Shown one piece after another: positions 60,801-64,000 of a stretch of 64,000 nucleotides of DNA. The stretch lies in NCBI RefSeq assembly GCF_008831285.2, contig NC_045140.1, positions 19,466,370-19,530,369 on the forward strand. Direction: 5' to 3'. The DNA comes from Nymphaea colorata. Lineage: Eukaryota > Streptophyta > Magnoliopsida > Nymphaeales > Nymphaeaceae. The translations under genes were made by a program, and so were the position numbers. The notes under the pieces are model-generated. The model had not been told where the DNA came from. It ran no database searches and was given only the letters and a program-made list of their open reading frames with translations. Numbering within the stretch: the first letter of the stretch is position 1; each line of letters opens with the position of its first letter.

Positions 60801-61202
60801 CTCAAAGAAACATTTTACTTTCTCTATTATTTGATATGCAAAACTGTTGACATCACTGAGGGGAAACAATAGAAACCTGTGCAGTAGCTTGGCGCATCTT
60901 TGTCAAATCATCATTCATTTCAAGTACTGCTTGTTCCAATATCTTCTCTGGATCTTCTACAGAACTCAATAGTGCATTTGCATATGACTGCAATCAGAAG
61001 ACAAAAGGCACTGATACAAAAGAATTGATAACATCAACTTCGAATGAAGAAGATAGATACAGCATCCTTTGCCTCACCCTAACAACTCTTGCAAGTCGAT
61101 CAAATAAGTTCATCCTAGCACCAAGAGCACCTCTACCACGTCCAACATGTCTGGATCTATTTGAATAGCTGGTGCATATGCCTGATACTTGCAAAGCTTC
61201 AA
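50769..61202 (-). CDS. VIPP1: VIPP1 / IM30 (PspA-family plastid membrane protein), 5' partial
   Basis: Ten minus-strand exons were identified: 61202-61078, 60987-60877, 60685-60621, 60548-60467, 60270-60196, 58151-58081, 57996-57914, 51676-51612, 51519-51445, 50891-50769. They stay in frame through all joins and encode the last 290 residues. The coiled-coil PspA domain starts at [11 protein letters not shown] and contains [80 protein letters not shown] and [14 protein letters not shown]. The C-terminal tail typical of plant VIPP1 (ending [12 protein letters not shown]) is present. VIPP1 forms ring or rod assemblies on the chloroplast inner envelope and thylakoids and maintains those membranes. 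The exon with the start codon and transit peptide was not found and may lie beyond 64,000. The seventh intron found here (6.2 kb) holds a decayed exon copy and a Copia element in antisense. Confidence 0.95.
51841..52305 (+). repeat. 5' LTR of the Copia element
   Basis: 465 bp. The left half contains three to four diverged copies of a ~46-bp unit built round tcctaggattctat (near 51951, 51998, 52045 and 52090). TATAAATA at 52138-52145 is the likely promoter core. A CT dinucleotide run at about 52204-52254 follows, and the LTR ends in CA just before the primer-binding site. Confidence 0.95.
52306..52317 (+). other. Primer-binding site (initiator tRNA-Met)
   Basis: TGGTATCAGAGC directly abuts the 5' LTR. 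This is the standard plant Copia primer site, complementary to the 3' end of initiator methionine tRNA. Confidence 0.95.
52526..56338 (+). CDS. Copia gag-pol polyprotein, up to the reverse transcriptase
   Basis: An open frame of 1,270 codons from the ATG at 52526. Domains in order: a UBN2-type gag; a CCHC zinc knuckle ([14 protein letters not shown], near 53,340-53,385); an aspartic protease with DSGA at about 53,540; the integrase zinc-binding region ([11 protein letters not shown] with paired Cys, near 54,020-54,140); the integrase core with FSDVWGP, CDGGGEY and [11 protein letters not shown] supplying the D-D-E residues; and the reverse transcriptase, from [13 protein letters not shown] to the catalytic YVDD at 55864-55875. 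The frame ends at TAA after [15 protein letters not shown], just before the RNase H domain, which continues in another frame. The frame can be extended upstream of the ATG into the LTR, but the MENLSHSG start is the normal gag position. Confidence 0.93.
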   Translation: MENLSHSGMSSSFLPHLITEKLNHENYLIWKRQIMPFIRSQGLFGHLDGSTKAPPISVLQEIKNEAGEVIAVHEDNNPEHAMWMRRDQSLVAYILSTLSQQVLLSVSDDCTAEELWETLANTFSQISEARIMYLKKEFQNLSKGSTSIMDYLGRIKAVADQLAASGNNISDKEKVQQTLNGLGHDYHAFITALEVLPVLPSFNELQGKLLQHEMNMKRVIERTDQGNSQNVLAMNVKFGKSHGNSNHGGRGILPTPHNQGMSPLDTSRKIPICFQCNKKGHMKAQCWFNPQNKNKGVRHDYKQGGQSSKSTAEDMQQLLMAAFSKMTIKQNEQGEWFLDSGAATHVTGNAGKLTNLSPHYGRSCIITGDGKSHPITHIGNAHIPLSSSSLSLSNVVLAPNIKKNIISISKLIDDTSSSVEFTPSSVYVKDLQTKKMFARGERQGNMYVLKECLPKDSSTFDIGLKTFSLSHNASSVPSSCHFQSKVRGPNQFLESDLWHSRLGHCGRHFIEKLVTDSLIPRSSLPLTSSVKKCSSCGLCKSHVLPFHNINQRASKPFETIFSDVWGPAPIDSMSGSRYYVLFIDSYSRFTWIYFMKHKSEVPHIFRNFYAMIQTKFSSNEVHFQCDGGGEYSSLDFIEFLREKGITRQISCPYTPQQNGVVERKHRHIVESAMNMMHDTNVPISLWTEAFHTAVYIINCLPMTLLMSKSPYFTLLGKQPDYKNLKVFGCVCYVHVDAALRNKFQDKAIQCRFVGYADEYKGFRCYDPTTKRIKTSRNVIFDEHSFDNTNEMPMTIESYDPWTSTQLFNADPVIENDVPQSEDSERAIQPSDMAQSENQEDPTQSSSHHENNNEQSNDAHRYSGLIYSRRLRDRDAHSEEDNMPHLRRSQRIRHPIHRWVSYDSLSLDFQLFMAKIGKEEEPTSFDQASKSHHWRKAMKEEMDALHECGTWEIVPRPHEKNVVGSKWVYKIKYKPDGSIERHKARLVAKGFTQQYGEDYDETFSLVIKMGTIRVIISLAVEYGWRLHQMDVKNAFLHGDLREEVYMEQPPGYTKGDSHAWVCKLRKSIYGLKQASRSWFDSFSCKIQECGFRRCPLDHSLFIYRKENIFTLLLIYVDDIVITGNSEKHIEEAKVLMMQNFKMKELGDLRFFLGVEIDRHNNRLTLTQQKYTLDLLKKSGMSDCKPVGTPSVLNQRLSAQDGELYEDPTQYRSIVGALQYLTFTRPDIIYAVNQVSQFMHAPRDTHMDAVKRILRYLKGTAGDGLVYGKSEI
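56339..56838 (+). pseudogene. Copia RNase H domain, frame-shifted from the polyprotein
   Basis: The sequence that should follow the RT is open in a different frame (phase offset of -1). It carries [18 protein letters not shown], the [10 protein letters not shown] segment, CDNQSAI, the [14 protein letters not shown] block and FTKGL, which together make a full Copia RNase H and C-terminal end. Normally this is one polypeptide with the RT. The break lies between about 56,318 and 56,356 and is consistent with loss of one base (or gain of two). The conserved open frame on either side suggests a recent break, a sequencing error, or, less likely, recoding. The stop overlaps the start of the 3' LTR. 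Confidence 0.85.
56827..56835 (+). other. Polypurine tract
   Basis: GAGGGAGGG lies immediately before the 3' LTR, the usual plus-strand primer for LTR retrotransposons. Confidence 0.85.
56836..57286 (+). repeat. 3' LTR of the Copia element
   Basis: 451 bp, matching the 5' LTR throughout by eye except for a shorter CT run and one substitution (gttaatatcc here, gttaataacc in the 5' copy). Its TATAAATA is at 57133-57140 and points rightwards, away from the VIPP1 exon at 51.6 kb and antisense to the upstream VIPP1 exons. Confidence 0.95.
57481..57561 (-). pseudogene. Decayed duplicate of a VIPP1 exon
   Basis: This 81-bp stretch aligns with the functional VIPP1 exon at 57996-57914. It keeps [11 protein letters not shown]-like coding sequence but has an inserted base after GTTAAC, a lost codon, an acceptor AG changed to AC and a donor GT changed to AT. 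It lies in the intron downstream of the real exon. The surrounding intron sequence is also duplicated, so a block of about 430 bp was copied in tandem and one exon copy then degenerated. It should not be spliced into the mRNA. Confidence 0.85.
57774..57821. repeat. (TA)n microsatellite
   Basis: A pure TA run of about 48 bases between the decayed and the functional VIPP1 exon copies. Confidence 0.97.
58152..60195 (-). other. VIPP1 intron (about 2.0 kb)
   Basis: AT-rich intron between the exons at 60270-60196 and 58151-58081. I see no coding sequence, transposon ends or RNA gene in it. Confidence 0.6.
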
Positions 61203-64000
61203 CTATAAAGTAAGAATACATCAGATTTTTTTCATAGAAGGGGGAGGGGAAGTTGGCTGAGGAGGACCAAGGAATAAGATTATTATTCAAATACCCAAGT
61301 AAAACAAGTATTCTTTTCTGGAATTCCTTAAATTGATTCACACATCTGATGCTTGTAAACATTCACACAAGATAACTCATGCCTCCTTTTAGGAGTTCGG
61401 ATACCGTACAAACTTCATCTATGATCTTATAAGCAAGTGCTTTTAGATTTAATCTGCATGACTTATTTCATTGTTTGATAAAAATCATCTGTTAGATCAC
61501 AAAATCCTACATGTACAAAGGATTCTACAGCACTTTCTCACGAAAAAATACCAAATTTAGTCTAGAAAATAATAAAAACATATCATTCCATCACAAAACA
61601 TGATCCAGAGGTCAATTCATATTAATATGGTTGGAGATTCGGCAAGCAAAATTGTGATTCAGCCAAGTGAAATAGGCTTAGACTGTTCTTGAGTCAAAAA
61701 AGGAAAATTCAGTGGAGACAAATCTCATCCAAATTTCTGAGTGAAATTGCCTATTTCAGCTGCCACAATCATGAAGAGTTGGCAAGTTTAGATGTGTCCA
61801 AACCACATTTATCAAAAAAGGGCCTTGTTGAGGAAAAGGGGCTTAAACTTCTCTCAATCTCTATCTACACACACAGAGACACACATGCACACATACACAC
61901 ACAGAGATATATCAGGAACAAACACTTCAACGGAAACATAAAGAAAGAAACAACGTATTCTACTGTTGGACCATCGGGACATTGTAATATAGCAGCTATA
62001 TAATGGGATACCAACTCCATCACACTAGCAAGCACCTCAGACTTGTACTCCAAGCTTCCCCTTAGGAAAGGGTCCATGAAAGCAACCCTTCTGAAGCAGA
62101 AGCTTTAACTTGATTCAATTGGTTTTTCCTTCCCTTGGATAGGACTTGGATGGATTCCATCCACTACTCCTTCCCTCTGTTGAGCCATTGGAGGGGGGAA
62201 ATGGAGTGAAGTCATTGTCCTTCTGCTTTGGAGCAGAGTAACCAAGGAAGCGAGAGTGAGAAGAGATTCAGGAAGCAGAAGCAGAAAGAGAGGCCCTTCA
62301 CAATTTTCGTAAGTAGGAAGCAGGAACAAACTAGAAATTAACAAGGAACCAAGCTGGAAATGCATAATAAAGCAAACCACAGGTGAAGAAAAAATCTGAC
62401 CAGAAGCAAATTGGAATAAAGAAGGAAATTAATTTAGTAGAAAGAAGAAGCAACCAGGAGGAAAAAAACATGATCTTTCTTACCAATAAGAAATTATAAC
62501 TCATGATTAAGAAACTAAAGGGCCTGTAATATGATAGTATAATGCACACAATCAATTAACAAGACATATTTCTTACAAGCATCCATAGGTTGACCGAAGA
62601 GTTGTGCTTACCATCAACTAATAAGCAACATCACATATCATAGAATAAGCCACATTTACACATCTTCTTAATTTCCTCCCATCAAATAAAGTTTAGAGAT
62701 CTTTAAAGTTGAAGGGCCTTCTTTGCCCTTATTGCCTTGATACCATCGTTTTTTTTCATAGAATTAACTTTTAGGTTTGGGTGAACATGAAATTTCAATT
62801 TTTTTTAGAAAAACAGTAGTGGGATATGCAGGAATAGAGATTCCCTATTATAAGAATTTTCATTCCTAGAAATTGGAAGCACATCATACGAGAATTCTAA
62901 AAAATAAGCTGGCTTTCATTGGAAAAGAGATCTCACTCTCCCCTGAACGGAACCTTCCATTTAAATGGGAAGAGCTCCTACGAAAAAAATGTGCTTACTT
63001 TTTCCTAATCTTGCTTCCCAGACAGTGCAGAAGCACCTAGATTCCCACTTGTGCTTCCTAGGGCCATAGGCATTTCTAGTAACTTTTGCTTTGGAGTAGA
63101 GTCAACTTCGAGTAGAGTCACCTTCCACAATAAGCAAAGAGTTAGTTCCACCATTTTAATGTTCTAGTAGCTCATTCGATCAGGCAGCTAGATCCATCCA
63201 ACTTACATCATAACAATCTTCTCAATCCCAAAAACACAACCTTCCATCCTGATTTGTCCTCCTTTATCCCCTTCATCTTTCCCTTCTTCCTCTTTGCCTG
63301 TCCAGGACAAGGCTGCGCAACCTACCTACATGAAGAGAAGTAGAAGGCAAATTGCCAACTGTAGCCAGGAAGGCGTTCAAGGAAGAGTTGAATTTGATCA
63401 CAACAAGGACCTTGTCGAAGGCTTTCTCGAAGGAAAGTAAGGAAACTGGTTCTGAATCCAACCACAACAAGAAGGAAAATATAGAGACTGGCTTTGAGAA
63501 TGAAAAATGTTCTGATGCCTTGAATCAGCTGGCTAGGATCAGCAAAAGATGTTGAACCAGCAGATCTTCAAGCAAGAGCCCACTGCCCTGATGATCATAG
63601 CAAAGGAGTAATCCAAAGAGATATCATATTGAAGAACTACACAGACCCTCAAATTTTGGTGGAACAACATTACAGACAAAGTTGCAGCAACAAATTAGTA
63701 GACTATATCGAAGATGAGACAATACTCAATTCAATCATCTTGCTATTACCAGCACAGTGGAAGGCTTTTCACTTTTCAGATGCCGGATAGGGACAAGTAA
63801 GATTACAAACATGGAAGTCTATTAGGCCCACCAGTTAACACATGTTTCCAACTTCCAACGATTCGGTTAAAACAAATGATAGGAGCATAGATCAAGTACT
63901 TATTAATTCCCAATCCAAGAAGCAGTAAGTTTCTCATTCTCAATCGATCTAAAATCTAAATCCTTACTGAAGTTCATCACAATAAAACCATAAACCCATA
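61203..64000. other. Sequence upstream of the first VIPP1 exon found
   Basis: The acceptor at 61203-61204 shows that this is intron on the VIPP1 strand. I did not find a convincing transit-peptide exon here. The open frames (62105-62380, 63273-63470 minus; 61689-62003, 63352-63555 plus) have no recognisable domains. The exon with the start codon is therefore probably beyond the window end or too diverged to see. Confidence 0.5.

Noticed and set aside
62105-62380. Candidate VIPP1 transit-peptide exon
   Set aside because: Although it is hydrophobic and Leu/Ser-rich, it has no donor in the right phase and does not resemble known VIPP1 transit peptides.
63273-63470. SFEKAFDKVL motif as a second LINE RT fragment
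   Set aside because: Only a few residues resemble RT and the neighbouring sequence does not continue the family pattern.

Overview
This window is nuclear DNA from a flowering plant. Its genes are split by introns of 80 to over 6,000 bases, the spacers are AT-rich and full of transposon remnants, and every recognisable protein is of angiosperm type (B-box STO/BBX24 factor, P-class PPR protein, fructokinase, DPH2, papain-like protease, PIP peptide precursor, plastid VIPP1). First exons of several genes (fructokinase, PPR, BBX) are much richer in G+C than later exons and flanks. That pattern is common in monocots, but I cannot name the species.

Layout, left to right. 1.5-4.1 kb, plus strand: a three-exon BBX24/25 light-signalling factor whose first intron appears to begin with GC. 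4.7-6.8 kb: an array of related repeats with one inverted arm and a ~905 bp higher-order period. 8.5-10.2 kb, plus: an intronless mitochondrial-type PPR gene. 13.4-16.7 kb, minus: a three-exon plant HNH-nuclease family gene with a 2.6 kb intron. 18.7-21.6 kb, minus: a four-exon fructokinase. 24-27 kb: three MITE-like elements, two of them with clear terminal inverted repeats and exact target-site duplications. 27.6-35.7 kb, plus: an 11-exon DPH2 gene of diphthamide synthesis. 36-38 kb: GC-rich repeats and unidentified open frames. 38.6-41.0 kb, plus: a four-exon papain-like cysteine protease followed at 41.7 kb by a broken partial copy. 43.6-43.8 kb, minus: a short secreted precursor ending in the PIP1 immune-peptide motif, with a TATA box and W-box-like sites upstream. 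44.5-45.0 kb: a perfect 90 bp tandem duplication and a hAT-type MITE. 48.7-48.9 kb: a LINE reverse-transcriptase fragment. 50.8-61.2 kb, minus: the VIPP1 gene (first exon not found), which carries a decayed duplicate of one exon and a young 5.4 kb Copia retrotransposon, inserted antisense in the same intron.

The genes do not form an operon or a cluster; they are independent housekeeping, metabolic and defence genes. The most notable items are the PIP peptide gene with its candidate pathogen-responsive promoter, the VIPP1 intron where an exon duplication and a Copia insertion are superimposed, the repeat array at 5-7 kb and the GC-AG intron. I did not find a CRISPR array, a biosynthetic gene cluster, or a system I would call previously undescribed. 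Exon boundaries were placed by eye from splice signals, reading-frame continuity and remembered family sequences. Each complete gene model keeps an open frame across all its joins.
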